From an uncultured Lachnospiraceae bacterium (GTDB lineage: Bacteria; Bacillota; Clostridia; Lachnospirales; Lachnospiraceae): a stretch of DNA of 54,663 nt. Location: assembly GCA_947586255.1 (NCBI GenBank), contig CANPXP010000016.1, forward strand, positions 1 to 54,663, given 5' to 3'. Position numbers and translations under genes: made by a program. A model generated the notes under the pieces. That model was not told the origin of the DNA. It made no database searches and saw only the letters and a program-made list of their open reading frames with translations. Shown in pieces: positions 25,527 to 34,283 of this stretch. Within the stretch, counting starts at the first letter, position 1; each line of letters begins with the position of its first letter.

Positions 25527-25783
25527 AATATTCCCCGCCAAATGACAAATTTTACTAAATTTTAGGACAATTTTATGTCAAATGAAATAAAAGTATACAA
25601 TATATATAATTTGAGACAAACAATGGCAAATTATTACATGTATCGTCAAATGAAAGCGCTGAAGTATGAAATAAAGCGGCATACTTGAAAACAGGCGTCG
25701 CATGGGGTACTATGTGATTATATTGTATCAGTCGGACGTTATGCGCATGCAAAAGCGGCGAATACTTCGGAACGGAGGGAAAC
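25527..25783. promoter_or_regulatory. divergent control region of XRE and GH9 genes
   Basis: This AT-rich gap carries three direct copies of CAAATGA (25539-25545, 25579-25585, 25647-25653). A minus-strand TTGACA (complement of 25576-25581) may be the -35 box of the XRE gene, overlapping the second copy. TGAAAGCGCT at 25651-25660 matches the left part of the catabolite-response element consensus and overlaps the third copy. The GH9 gene follows with a CGGAGGG ribosome-binding site. No gene was seen. Confidence 0.45.
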
Positions 25784-27397
25784 ATGGCGATTTATTGTGA
25801 TCAGACAGGATATCTGCCCGCAGGCAGAAAAACGGCGGTGATGACGGCGGGACAGCGCTTTTCGGTGATCAGAGAGCAGGGCGGCAAGAAGGAGACGGTG
25901 CTGGAGGGCACGGCGTGGGAGCGGGGCGAGGACCGCGCCTCCGGGGATCATGTCCTGACGGCCGATTTCAGCGATGTCACAGAACCGGGGATTTACTATA
26001 TACAGAATGACGCGGGGGAGACTTCCCATCGCTTTCGGATCGGAGAGGACGTCTACCGCGCGCTGCAGCGTGATCTGGCGAAGGCCTTGTACTATCAGCG
26101 CTGCGGCTGCGCGCTTGAGGAGAAATATGCCGGGGAGTACGCTCACGCCTGCTGTCATACCGGGGACGCGGTGCTGTGGGAGGACCGCAGCGTCACGAGA
26201 GAGGTGACGGGCGGCTGGCACGACGCGGGCGATTACGGGCGGTATGTCTCACCCGCGGCGGTGGCGGTCGGTCACCTGCTCTATGCGTTTTCGCTGTTCC
26301 CGGAGAGTTTCGGGGAGAGCCTGCAGATTCCGGAATCGGGCAACGGCGTGCCGGATGTGCTGAACGAGTGCCGTTATGAACTGGAATGGCTTCTCAAAAT
26401 GCAGGATGCGGCGGGCGGTGCGTACCACAAGCTGACGGCGGAGCGGCATGCGGATTTTATTATGCCGGAGGACGACCACGACAGGTTCTATCTGTTCCCT
26501 GTGTCGTCGATGGCGACCGCGGACTATGCGGCGGTGACGGCGCTGGCTTCCAGGGTGTACCGGGCCTACGACGCCGCGTTTGCGGACAGGCTTCTCGGTG
26601 CGGCACGGCGCGCGTGGATGTGGCTGGAGAACAATCCGCAGTATGTCGGATTCCACAATCCGGAGAGCTGCAATACGGGGGAATATGACGACGACTGCGA
26701 TTTGGATGAACGGCTTTGGGCGGCGGCGGAGATGCTTGTCACCACGGGAGAGGCAAAATATCAGGAGAAGCTGACCGCGCTTCTCGGCGAGAATCTTTCC
26801 CTGACGGATTTCGGGTGGACGGATGTGTCCGGATTCGCGGCGCTGGCGATTCTGACGGATCGGACGGGCAGAGCGGATGCGGACAGCGCCGGGATTCTGC
26901 GCGGGGCCGTGATCGCGGAGGCGGACCGCCTGGTGCGCGTTGCGGCGGATTCCGGCTACGGTGTGGCGATGGAGCCGGAGGACTATGTCTGGGGCAGCAA
27001 TATGGTCGTGCTGAACCGCGGTATGCTGTTGGTTCTGGCGGCGCTGCTCACAGACCGGAATGCCGAATATGAGCAGACGGCGCTGGCGCAGCTGCATTAT
27101 CTGCTCGGGATGAACGCGGTGGATTACAGCTATGTGACGGGACACGGGGAGCACGCTTTTATGCACCCGCACAATCGGCCCACGGAGTGCGACGGCATTG
27201 AAGCGCCGATGCCCGGCTGGGTCAGCGGCGGCCCGTTCAAGACGCCGGCGGACGCTGTGGGAATCGAGCGGATCAAGGCGGGCACTCCGCCCATGAAATG
27301 CTATGTGGATCACGCGATGTGCTATTCTCTGAACGAGATCACGATCTACTGGAATTCCCCGGCGGTATTTTTGACGGCATATTTTAACAGAAAATGA
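25784..27397 (+). CDS. glycoside hydrolase family 9, apparently cytosolic
   Basis: This 537-residue protein has an N-terminal immunoglobulin-like CelD domain (about 1-90) and an (alpha/alpha)6 catalytic domain. GWHDAGDYGRYVS supplies the catalytic-base aspartates (Asp147, Asp150), and CYSLNEITIYWNSPAVF supplies the acid Glu518. GH9 enzymes cut beta-1,4-glucans or related beta-glycosides. There is no signal peptide, dockerin or binding module, so it probably cuts short imported oligosaccharides inside the cell rather than cellulose outside. No sugar transporter adjoins it; a stand-alone UgpC/MsmX-type ATPase lies at 45405. Confidence 0.88.
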   Translation: MAIYCDQTGYLPAGRKTAVMTAGQRFSVIREQGGKKETVLEGTAWERGEDRASGDHVLTADFSDVTEPGIYYIQNDAGETSHRFRIGEDVYRALQRDLAKALYYQRCGCALEEKYAGEYAHACCHTGDAVLWEDRSVTREVTGGWHDAGDYGRYVSPAAVAVGHLLYAFSLFPESFGESLQIPESGNGVPDVLNECRYELEWLLKMQDAAGGAYHKLTAERHADFIMPEDDHDRFYLFPVSSMATADYAAVTALASRVYRAYDAAFADRLLGAARRAWMWLENNPQYVGFHNPESCNTGEYDDDCDLDERLWAAAEMLVTTGEAKYQEKLTALLGENLSLTDFGWTDVSGFAALAILTDRTGRADADSAGILRGAVIAEADRLVRVAADSGYGVAMEPEDYVWGSNMVVLNRGMLLVLAALLTDRNAEYEQTALAQLHYLLGMNAVDYSYVTGHGEHAFMHPHNRPTECDGIEAPMPGWVSGGPFKTPADAVGIERIKAGTPPMKCYVDHAMCYSLNEITIYWNSPAVFLTAYFNRK

Positions 27398-27407
27398 GGC
27401 GGCAATC

Positions 27408-28280
27408 ATGAAGAAGCTGGGAAGAAATGACCCGTGCTGGTGCGGCAGCGGCAGGAAGTATAAGACATGTCATATGGGTTTTGATGAAAAGATAGAACAC
27501 TATGCGCTGCAGGGGCACATTGTTCCGAATCATGACATGCTCAAGACGCCGGAGCAGATCGAGGGGATCCGGCAGAGCAGCAAGCTGAATATCGCGATTC
27601 TGGACGAGATAGAGCGGCGTATCCATATCGGCATGAGCACGGGGGAGATCGACGACATCGTCAGAGAGATGACGGCGGATATGGGAGGAATCGCCGCGCC
27701 GTTGGGTTACGAGGGGTTCCCGAAGAGCGTGTGTACATCCGTCAATGAGGTGGTGTGTCACGGGATCCCGGACGATGAGCGTCTGCTTCAGGACGGCGAT
27801 ATTGTCAACGTGGACGTGTCCACGATCTATCATGGCTATTTCTCGGATTCCTCGCGCATGTTTATGCTGGGTGATGTGGCGCCGGAGACGAAGCGGCTCG
27901 TGCAGGTGGCGAGGGAGTGCGTCGACGTCGGGTTAAAGCAGGTGAAGCCCTGGCGTTTTCTGGGCGACATGGCGCAGGCGATCAACGATCATGCACGGTC
28001 TAACGGGTATTCCGTCGTGCGCGAGATCGGCGGGCATGGCGTTGGCCTGGAGTTCCACGAGGAACCCTTTGTCAGCTATGTGACAGAAGCTGGAACGGAA
28101 ATGCTTATGGTGCCCGGTATGGTGTTTACCATAGAACCGATGGTGAACATGGGAATGGCGGATATCTATATCGATGACGATGACGGCTGGACGGTCTATA
28201 CCGACGATGGCAAACCGTCGGCTCAGTGGGAGGTTACGGTGGCTGTGACGGAGGACGGATATGAAATTTTAACCTATTGA
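27408..28280 (+). CDS. map: type I methionine aminopeptidase with N-terminal SEC-C motif
   Basis: This 290-residue enzyme removes the initiator methionine from new proteins. Residues about 4-23 (GRNDPCWCGSGRKYKTCH) form a SEC-C zinc motif, which may help dock to the ribosome or chaperones. The peptidase domain shows VCHGIPDD, NVDVSTIYHGYFSD (metal Asp residues), GHGVGLEFHEEPFV (His) and MVFTIEPMVN (Glu), with all metal ligands in place. It starts 11 bases after the GH9 stop. A second, shorter Map is often present elsewhere in such genomes. Confidence 0.93.
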   Translation: MKKLGRNDPCWCGSGRKYKTCHMGFDEKIEHYALQGHIVPNHDMLKTPEQIEGIRQSSKLNIAILDEIERRIHIGMSTGEIDDIVREMTADMGGIAAPLGYEGFPKSVCTSVNEVVCHGIPDDERLLQDGDIVNVDVSTIYHGYFSDSSRMFMLGDVAPETKRLVQVARECVDVGLKQVKPWRFLGDMAQAINDHARSNGYSVVREIGGHGVGLEFHEEPFVSYVTEAGTEMLMVPGMVFTIEPMVNMGMADIYIDDDDGWTVYTDDGKPSAQWEVTVAVTEDGYEILTY

Positions 28281-28304
28281 CGAAATTGCGTTTGTAAGGG
28301 TTAG

Positions 28305-28345
28305 AGGCAGAATACATCGGAGATTACGGTGTGTTCTGCCTTTTT
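28305..28345 (+). terminator. terminator after map
   Basis: AGGCAGAATACA (28305-28316) pairs with TGTGTTCTGCCT (28330-28341) with one G-U pair and is followed by TTTT. A strong Rho-independent terminator. Confidence 0.88.
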
Positions 28346-28585
28346 CATGTCCGCCGGTTTGTGCATTATTCCGATATTGCAGCATATGGAAAAGTCTGTT
28401 ATCTTATCAATACAATCTTTGGATATCTGTAAAGTGCACTTTATTCTGTGCGTTATCAGGCACAGTCAGCGGCGTTCGCCGACGATTTCCGGGAATGTAG
28501 AATCGACAATGGCAGGAGGGACAGTACGCGCCTGTGAGCCGACTGCCGGGAGTGACAGTGAGTCAGGAAAGGAGCAAAACAGAAC
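28346..28585 (+). promoter_or_regulatory. leader region of the coiled-coil gene, with possible promoter
   Basis: After the map terminator this stretch has no convincing gene; an 86-codon open frame here has no coding look. TTGCAG (28377-28382) and TATCTT (28400-28405) are 17 bp apart and may be the promoter, giving a leader of about 175 bases. An AGGAG ribosome-binding site precedes ATG 28586. Confidence 0.35.
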
Positions 28586-29521
28586 ATGAGAGAATTTATG
28601 ACAAAGTTAAAGGATCGGCTGAGTGAAAAATGGAATGATCCGGAGCATCGGGAGGACCGGCTGGCGGTGGTGATCGTCGGGACGACTGCGGCGGTGGTGA
28701 TCGTCGCGCTTCTTCTCGTGCTGTGGGGATATCTGGCAGGAGGACGTGACGGTGCGGGAGAAGAGGCTTCCGGCGATGCATTGCAGATCGCGACTTATGA
28801 GGAGAAAATGAAGGAGTATATGGCGCGGAACAAAGGACAGGCAGATCTGTGGCAGGAGTATGCAGCCAGAGTGGATCTGATGAGCGACGAGGTGGAAGAA
28901 CTGCTCGCGACGATGACGCAGACACAGCAGAGCCTGACGGAGACGATCGAGCAGTATCAGGAAGAGGATACGTCGATACAGAAAGAATTGACGGACTTTC
29001 ATACACAGGCCGGCACCATTGTGTTGGAACTCAAGGAGACGCAGACGCAGCTGTATGATCTGACAGATCTCGTGCAGGTCATGAACGAGGAGACGATACC
29101 ACTGATTCAGCAGCAGTTTGCACAGTTGGAGGGAGATATGAAACGGACACAGGATGATATTGCCGGTTTGAGGACACGAATCGAGGCTTTGAAGAAGGAA
29201 GATGACAAGCTGTGGGAGAGTATCGAGGATATTGAGAAGGCTCTCGGGAATGCGGAGAGTGTTATTGCTGACACTATGAAGGAGGAAAACAGCAAGCTGT
29301 GGGAGAGTATCGGAGATATCGAGAATACTCTCGAAGATGTGGAGAGCGGCATCATTGACACTATGGAGGGTGAGGACGGCAAGCTGTGGGAGAGCATTGG
29401 GGATATCAAAGATACTCTTGAAAATATGGAAGGTATCGTCGAGAACATGAATGTAGAGACGCTGCGCTACCGCTATGATGAGAAGGACAGAACGCTCTAT
29501 CTGGACCCGTATCGGAGCTGA
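28586..29521 (+). CDS. membrane-anchored coiled-coil protein with three 29-residue repeats
   Basis: This 311-residue protein has a short cytosolic start, one membrane helix (about 27-49) and a long outside segment predicted to be coiled coil (about 75-290). Near the C-terminus three tandem repeats each contain KLWESI; the repeat units start at nucleotides 29207, 29294 and 29381, exactly 87 bases apart (29 residues). Unit length is not a multiple of seven but equals four heptads plus one, so each unit shifts the coil register. The last 20 residues (YRYDEKDRTLYLDPYRS) end the protein. I do not recognise a characterised family; a structural or surface tether role is possible. Confidence 0.75.
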   Translation: MREFMTKLKDRLSEKWNDPEHREDRLAVVIVGTTAAVVIVALLLVLWGYLAGGRDGAGEEASGDALQIATYEEKMKEYMARNKGQADLWQEYAARVDLMSDEVEELLATMTQTQQSLTETIEQYQEEDTSIQKELTDFHTQAGTIVLELKETQTQLYDLTDLVQVMNEETIPLIQQQFAQLEGDMKRTQDDIAGLRTRIEALKKEDDKLWESIEDIEKALGNAESVIADTMKEENSKLWESIGDIENTLEDVESGIIDTMEGEDGKLWESIGDIKDTLENMEGIVENMNVETLRYRYDEKDRTLYLDPYRS

Positions 29522-29550
29522 CGCTGCGGGTAATACTGTGCGCGCGGCAA

Positions 29551-29579
29551 TTGACAACCGGCGCTATTTATTGTAGTCT
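29551..29579 (+). promoter_or_regulatory. putative promoter of metG
   Basis: TTGACA (29551-29556) and TAGTCT (29574-29579) are 17 bp apart; the -35 box is perfect and the -10 box poor. The leader to the metG start is about 80 bases and is too short for a T-box riboswitch. Confidence 0.45.
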
Positions 29580-29664
29580 TACGGTATATGCCGGCGTTCG
29601 GCCTTCTCGTAAGTCAGACGGTGGAGAAGTGCGAACGGATCCGGGAAAGGAGAGCAGTCATCAA

Positions 29665-31707
29665 ATGAGCAAGGGAAAGTTCTATATCACAACAGCGATC
29701 GCATATACCTCAGGCACGCCGCACATCGGCAACAGCTACGAGATTGTGCTGGCGGACAGTATTGCCCGTTTTAAGAGGAAAGACGGCTATGAAGTATATT
29801 TTCAGACGGGAACGGACGAGCATGGACAGAAGATTGAGCTGAAGGCGCAGGAGCGTGGCGTCACGCCGAAACAGTTTGTGGACGGCGTGGCAGGCGAAAT
29901 ACGCCGCATCTGTGATCTGCTGAATACCTCTTACGATCACTTTATACGCACGACAGACGGGTATCATGAGAAGCAGGTGCAGAAGATTTTCAAGAGGCTG
30001 CACGATCAGGGAGACATCTACAAGGGTTATTACGAGGGACTGTACTGTACGCCCTGCGAGTCTTTCTGGACGGAGTCGCAGCTTGTGGACGGCAAGTGTC
30101 CGGACTGCGGCAGAGAGGTAAAACCTGCGAAGGAGGAGGCATACTTCTTCAGAATGAGCAAGTATGCGGACAGGTTGATCGAGCACATCAACACGCATCC
30201 GGAATTTATCCAGCCCGTCTCCCGCAGGAACGAGATGATGAACAACTTCCTTCTGCCGGGTCTGCAGGATCTGTGCGTCTCCAGAACCTCTTATACATGG
30301 GGGATTCCCGTGACCTTTGATGAGAAGCATGTGATCTATGTGTGGATGGATGCGTTGACGAACTATATCACGGGGATCGGGTATGATGCGGACGGCGCAA
30401 GCAGCGAACAGTACCGCAAGCTCTGGCCGGCGGACCTGCACCTGATCGGCAAGGATATCATTCGTTTCCACACGATCTACTGGCCGATTTTCCTGATGGC
30501 GCTGGGTGAGCCGCTGCCGAAACAGGTATTCGGACATCCGTGGCTTCTGCAGGGCGACGGCAAGATGAGCAAATCCAAGGGCAACGTGATCTATGCAGAC
30601 GATCTGGTCGATTTCTTCGGCGTGGATGCGGTGCGTTATTTTGTGCTGCATGAGATGCCGTTTGAGAACGACGGCGTGATCACATGGGATCTGCTGGTGG
30701 AGCGCATGAATTCCGATCTGGCCAACACGCTCGGCAATCTGGTGAACAGAACGATCTCCATGAGCAATAAGTACTTCGGCGGCCGGGTAGAGAACAAGCG
30801 CGTCGGCGTGGACGCCGGTGAGGAGGATGTGGACGCTGATCTGTCTGCCGTGATAGCCGGCGCTTATGCGAAAGTGGCGGGCAAGATGGATGAACTGCGC
30901 GTGGCGGATGCCATCACGGAGATCTTCACGCTGTTTAAGCGCTGCAACAAATATATTGACGAGACGATGCCATGGGTGCTGGCGAAGGACGAGTCCAGGA
31001 GAGACCGTCTGGCGACCGTGCTGTACAATCTGTTAAACGGCATTCTGGTGGGAGCTTCTCTCCTGGAGCCCTATATGCCTGAGACGTCGGAGAAAATCAT
31101 GGCGCAGATCAACGCGGCGCCGGTGGATTTCGCCGTGTTGGAGGAGTGCGCGAAGAGCGGGGATGCCGCCGGGGTAAAAGCGCTGTATCCGGAATCCGGC
31201 AAGGTGACGGAGACGCCTGAGATTCTTTTTGCCCGTCAGGACTTGGAAGAGCTGATCGGGAAGGTGGACGCGATGTTCGAAGCGCGCAGGGCCGCGGCGG
31301 ACGCGCCGGAGAAACAGGCGGAGGAGACGGATCGGGAAGGGACTCAGACGTCGGCGGATGTGATCGACGTGGAGCCGAAGGAAACGATCAATTACGACGT
31401 CTTCGATCAGTGCCAGTTCAGAGTGGGCGAGATCATAGACTGCAAAGAGGTGCCGAAGTCCAGGAAGTTATTGTGTTCCCAGGTGCGCATCGGCTCCGAG
31501 GTCAGACAGATTCTGTCCGGCATCAAGCAGCACTACAGCCCGGAGGAGATGATTGGCAAGAAGGTGATGGTGCTTGTGAATCTGCAGCCGCGCGAGATCG
31601 CGGGCATGACGTCCGAGGGAATGCTTCTGTGCGCCGAGGACGCAGAGGGAAAACTGGCGCTTGTCGTGCCGGAGAGAGAGATGCCGTCCGGCGCGGAGAT
31701 CTGCTGA
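29665..31707 (+). CDS. metG: methionyl-tRNA synthetase
   Basis: This 680-residue enzyme charges tRNA-Met. The class I signature region (TSGTPHIGNSYEIVLAD), a zinc knuckle with CxxC pairs (CTPC and CPDC, about residues 128-150), KMSKS (300-304) and a C-terminal tRNA-binding OB domain (about 575-680, FDQCQFRVGEIIDC) are all present. ATG 29665 begins the conserved MSKGKFYITTAIAY; the frame is open 38 codons upstream but that part is not conserved-looking. It heads a run with the hydrolase gene 21 bases downstream. Confidence 0.96.
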   Translation: MSKGKFYITTAIAYTSGTPHIGNSYEIVLADSIARFKRKDGYEVYFQTGTDEHGQKIELKAQERGVTPKQFVDGVAGEIRRICDLLNTSYDHFIRTTDGYHEKQVQKIFKRLHDQGDIYKGYYEGLYCTPCESFWTESQLVDGKCPDCGREVKPAKEEAYFFRMSKYADRLIEHINTHPEFIQPVSRRNEMMNNFLLPGLQDLCVSRTSYTWGIPVTFDEKHVIYVWMDALTNYITGIGYDADGASSEQYRKLWPADLHLIGKDIIRFHTIYWPIFLMALGEPLPKQVFGHPWLLQGDGKMSKSKGNVIYADDLVDFFGVDAVRYFVLHEMPFENDGVITWDLLVERMNSDLANTLGNLVNRTISMSNKYFGGRVENKRVGVDAGEEDVDADLSAVIAGAYAKVAGKMDELRVADAITEIFTLFKRCNKYIDETMPWVLAKDESRRDRLATVLYNLLNGILVGASLLEPYMPETSEKIMAQINAAPVDFAVLEECAKSGDAAGVKALYPESGKVTETPEILFARQDLEELIGKVDAMFEARRAAADAPEKQAEETDREGTQTSADVIDVEPKETINYDVFDQCQFRVGEIIDCKEVPKSRKLLCSQVRIGSEVRQILSGIKQHYSPEEMIGKKVMVLVNLQPREIAGMTSEGMLLCAEDAEGKLALVVPEREMPSGAEIC

Positions 31708-31728
31708 CAAATATAAAAGGGGAAGGTT

Positions 31729-32661
31729 ATGGCTAAGAAAGAAGAATTTTATTTTGACTCCAGAGACGGGGAGCACAGGCTGCATGCGATCAGGTGGATA
31801 CCGGAGGCGCAGGCGCCGGTCTGCGTGTTGCAGATTGTACATGGCATGACGGAATACGTGGACAGATATGACGAGTTCGCGAACTATCTGGCGGAGCGGG
31901 GCATACTGGTGGTGGGTGACGATCATCTCGGCCACGGTAAGTCCGTGAGGGAAGGGGAAACCTACGGATATTTCTGCAGAGAGGATGCGGCCACGGTTCT
32001 GGTGCGAGACGAACACCGGCTGAAGAAGATGACGCAGGAACAGTATGCGGGCGTGCCTTATATCATTCTGGGACACAGCATGGGTTCCTTTATCGTGCGC
32101 AACTACCTGATGCGATACGGATCGGGCGTGGACGGCGCCGTCATCATGGGGACGGGAATGACGCCGAAGCCGACGCTGTTTGCCGGGACCGCTATTGCCA
32201 TGATAGAGGGCGCGATTTTTGGTGATACGCATCCGTGCAGGTTGATCGAGAAGGCTTCCTTCGGCTCCTATGACAAGCCCATACGGGCGAAGGGTGAGCC
32301 CGGCAACTGGCTTTCCAAAAATGTGGAGTGTCTGCAAAAGTACGCGGGCGATCCGTTCTGCACGTTTACTTTTACCGCCAACGGTTATAAGACACTGTTT
32401 AAGCTGATCTATCAGCTGTACGACACGGAGCGGCTGAAAAAGATGCCGAAGAATCTGCCGGTGCTGTTTGTGTCCGGGGAGGACGATCCTGTGGGCAATT
32501 ACGGCAGGGATGTAAAGAAGGTGTGTCAGTCGTTTCGAGATGCCGGCATGGAACAGGTGCAGATGAAACTGTATCCGAAGGATCGTCACGAGATTCTGAA
32601 CGAGCTGGACCGGGAGGATGTTTACGGCGATATTTATCGCTGGATCTTACAGAGGATCTGA
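31729..32661 (+). CDS. alpha/beta hydrolase, lysophospholipase/monoacylglycerol lipase-like
   Basis: This 310-residue protein has the serine aminopeptidase/lysophospholipase fold. The nucleophile is Ser117 in GHSMGS; an oxyanion region is in IVHGMTEY; a likely acid Asp is in FVSGEDDPVGN and the His in KDRHEILNE. No signal peptide, so it is cytosolic or membrane-associated. The substrate may be a lysolipid, monoglyceride or other ester. It follows metG closely and precedes a small anchored protein by 10 bases. Confidence 0.85.
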   Translation: MAKKEEFYFDSRDGEHRLHAIRWIPEAQAPVCVLQIVHGMTEYVDRYDEFANYLAERGILVVGDDHLGHGKSVREGETYGYFCREDAATVLVRDEHRLKKMTQEQYAGVPYIILGHSMGSFIVRNYLMRYGSGVDGAVIMGTGMTPKPTLFAGTAIAMIEGAIFGDTHPCRLIEKASFGSYDKPIRAKGEPGNWLSKNVECLQKYAGDPFCTFTFTANGYKTLFKLIYQLYDTERLKKMPKNLPVLFVSGEDDPVGNYGRDVKKVCQSFRDAGMEQVQMKLYPKDRHEILNELDREDVYGDIYRWILQRI

Positions 32662-32671
32662 GGAGCGGACG

Positions 32672-33127
32672 ATGAAGAAACTCAGAAGGTTTGTCGCGCT
32701 GCTGTTGCTGTGCGTGTGCGGTGTGGCGGTGATCAGAGTTCTGGCTTTTGACAATGGGCGGACCGGCGAGCAGACGAACCGGGACGAGGAGACGATTGCG
32801 GGCTGGATAATCGAGCGTATAGCGGCGGGAGAAATCGACCTGACGGAAGAGGAAAGTGTCCGGAGCGCGATTGCCGAGGGTGAGAAAAAATTTGATATCG
32901 TCCTGACGAAGGAGGACGAAGATCGGATTGTCGGCTTTACGCGGACACTCGATACGCTCGAAGCGGGGGCGGATGATTTCGTTGACCGGGCGAAGCAGAT
33001 GTACGGAAAGTATGCGGCGGAGTTTGTGGAGCAGGCCAACGATAAGATCAACGGGGCGTTCAAAGCGGCCGCCAAAGATGCGGCGCATGGATTTGTGGAG
33101 AGTCTCTTTTCCGAAGAGGACGAATGA
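32672..33127 (+). CDS. small membrane-anchored protein of unknown function
   Basis: This 151-residue protein starts at ATG 32672, after GAGGAGCGGACG. It has an N-terminal hydrophobic segment (about 7-25) and an acidic, mainly helical rest (about 40-151) with no recognised motif. The helical region around LEAGADDFVDRAKQMYGKY may form a small bundle. It could be secreted or anchored. It lies between the hydrolase and D-lactate dehydrogenase genes on the same strand. I do not recognise a family. Confidence 0.65.
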   Translation: MKKLRRFVALLLLCVCGVAVIRVLAFDNGRTGEQTNRDEETIAGWIIERIAAGEIDLTEEESVRSAIAEGEKKFDIVLTKEDEDRIVGFTRTLDTLEAGADDFVDRAKQMYGKYAAEFVEQANDKINGAFKAAAKDAAHGFVESLFSEEDE

Positions 33128-33186
33128 ATCTGCCTTCTCTGACCATACTATTGGGTAGCGCAGTATGGAAGGAGGAGGCTGTTTTT

Positions 33187-34179
33187 ATGAAGATCGCTTT
33201 TTTCAGCACGAAGCCTTACGATAAGATCTGGTTCGAGCCGATGGCGAAGGAGTACGGGTTTGAGATACGTTTCTATGAGATGCCCTTTCAGGAGGATACG
33301 GTTCCTCTGGCGCGCGGGTACGACGCGGTCTGCATCTTCGTCAACGACTGTGTGACATCACGTATGATTCAGCAGCTCTATGAGATGAAGGTCAAGGCGC
33401 TGCTGCTTCGGAGCGCGGGCTTCAATCATGTGGACGTGAAGGCGGCGGAGGATAAGATTCTGGTTTTGCGGGTGCCCAGTTACTCGCCGGAAGCGGTGGC
33501 GGAATTTGCCATGGGAATGCTTCTGACGGTGAACCGACACACCAACAAGGCGTACAACAGAACGAGAGATTTCAATATGAGTCTAAACGGGTTGATGGGG
33601 GCGGATCTGTACCGAAAGACGGCGGGCATCGTCGGTACGGGCAGGATCGGGCAGGCGATGATCCGTATCTGCAACGGTTTCGGCATGCGCGTGCTGGCCT
33701 GCGATCCCTATCCGAACGAGAGGCTGGAGGCGGAGTACGTATCTTTGGCGGAACTGCTCGCGGCGTCCGACGTGATCTCGCTGCACTGTCCCCTGACGTC
33801 GGAGACACGCCATCTCATCAACCGCCAGACGATAGAGAATATGAAAGAGGGCGCATATCTGATCAACACGTCTAGGGGCGGACTGATCGACACGGAGGCG
33901 CTCATAGACGGCCTTGTGGCGGGCAGATTCGGCGGCGTGGGACTGGATGTGTATGAAGAGGAGGAGGGCATCTTCTATGAAGACCGGTCCGGCGAGATCA
34001 TACGGGACGAGAATCTGGCGCGGCTCACGACTTTTCCGAACGTGCTCATCACCTCTCATATGGGATTTTTTACGAAGGAGGCGATGCAGGCGATCGCCGA
34101 GGTGACGCTGGAAAACGCCTACGCGGTGGAAAACGGCCTGCCGCTTGTCAACAAGGTGGGCGCGGAAGCCGTGAAATGA
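33187..34179 (+). CDS. D-lactate dehydrogenase / 2-hydroxyacid dehydrogenase
   Basis: This 330-residue NAD-dependent enzyme would reduce pyruvate or a related 2-oxoacid to the D-2-hydroxyacid. The nucleotide-binding motif GTGRIGQA, the conserved Arg in NTSRGGLIDT, the Glu in LDVYEEEEG and the His in ITSHMGFF are present. The sequence RSAGFNHVDVKAA near residue 77 is typical of fermentative D-lactate dehydrogenases (LdhA-like). ATG 33187 follows GGAAGGAGGAGG; the frame is open upstream but the conserved start is MKIAFFSTK. Probably a fermentation enzyme. Confidence 0.88.
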   Translation: MKIAFFSTKPYDKIWFEPMAKEYGFEIRFYEMPFQEDTVPLARGYDAVCIFVNDCVTSRMIQQLYEMKVKALLLRSAGFNHVDVKAAEDKILVLRVPSYSPEAVAEFAMGMLLTVNRHTNKAYNRTRDFNMSLNGLMGADLYRKTAGIVGTGRIGQAMIRICNGFGMRVLACDPYPNERLEAEYVSLAELLAASDVISLHCPLTSETRHLINRQTIENMKEGAYLINTSRGGLIDTEALIDGLVAGRFGGVGLDVYEEEEGIFYEDRSGEIIRDENLARLTTFPNVLITSHMGFFTKEAMQAIAEVTLENAYAVENGLPLVNKVGAEAVK

Positions 34180-34283
34180 CCTAAAAGAGATAATAAAATA
34201 ACTGTTTATGGCAACCGATTCTTGAATGTTTAGCCTTATCATGATAAACTGAAGCATAAGGGATTACTTGAGGGAGGAGCGCT

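Noticed and set aside
28329..28589. 86-codon open frame between map and the coiled-coil gene
   Set aside because: No ribosome-binding site, starts inside the terminator region and has no domain; treated as leader DNA.
29201..29460. CRISPR-like repeat array
   Set aside because: The 87-base repeats are inside a coding frame and have no spacer pattern; they are protein repeats.
29522..29664. T-box riboswitch before metG
   Set aside because: The gap is only about 143 bases and no specifier or antiterminator pattern was found.
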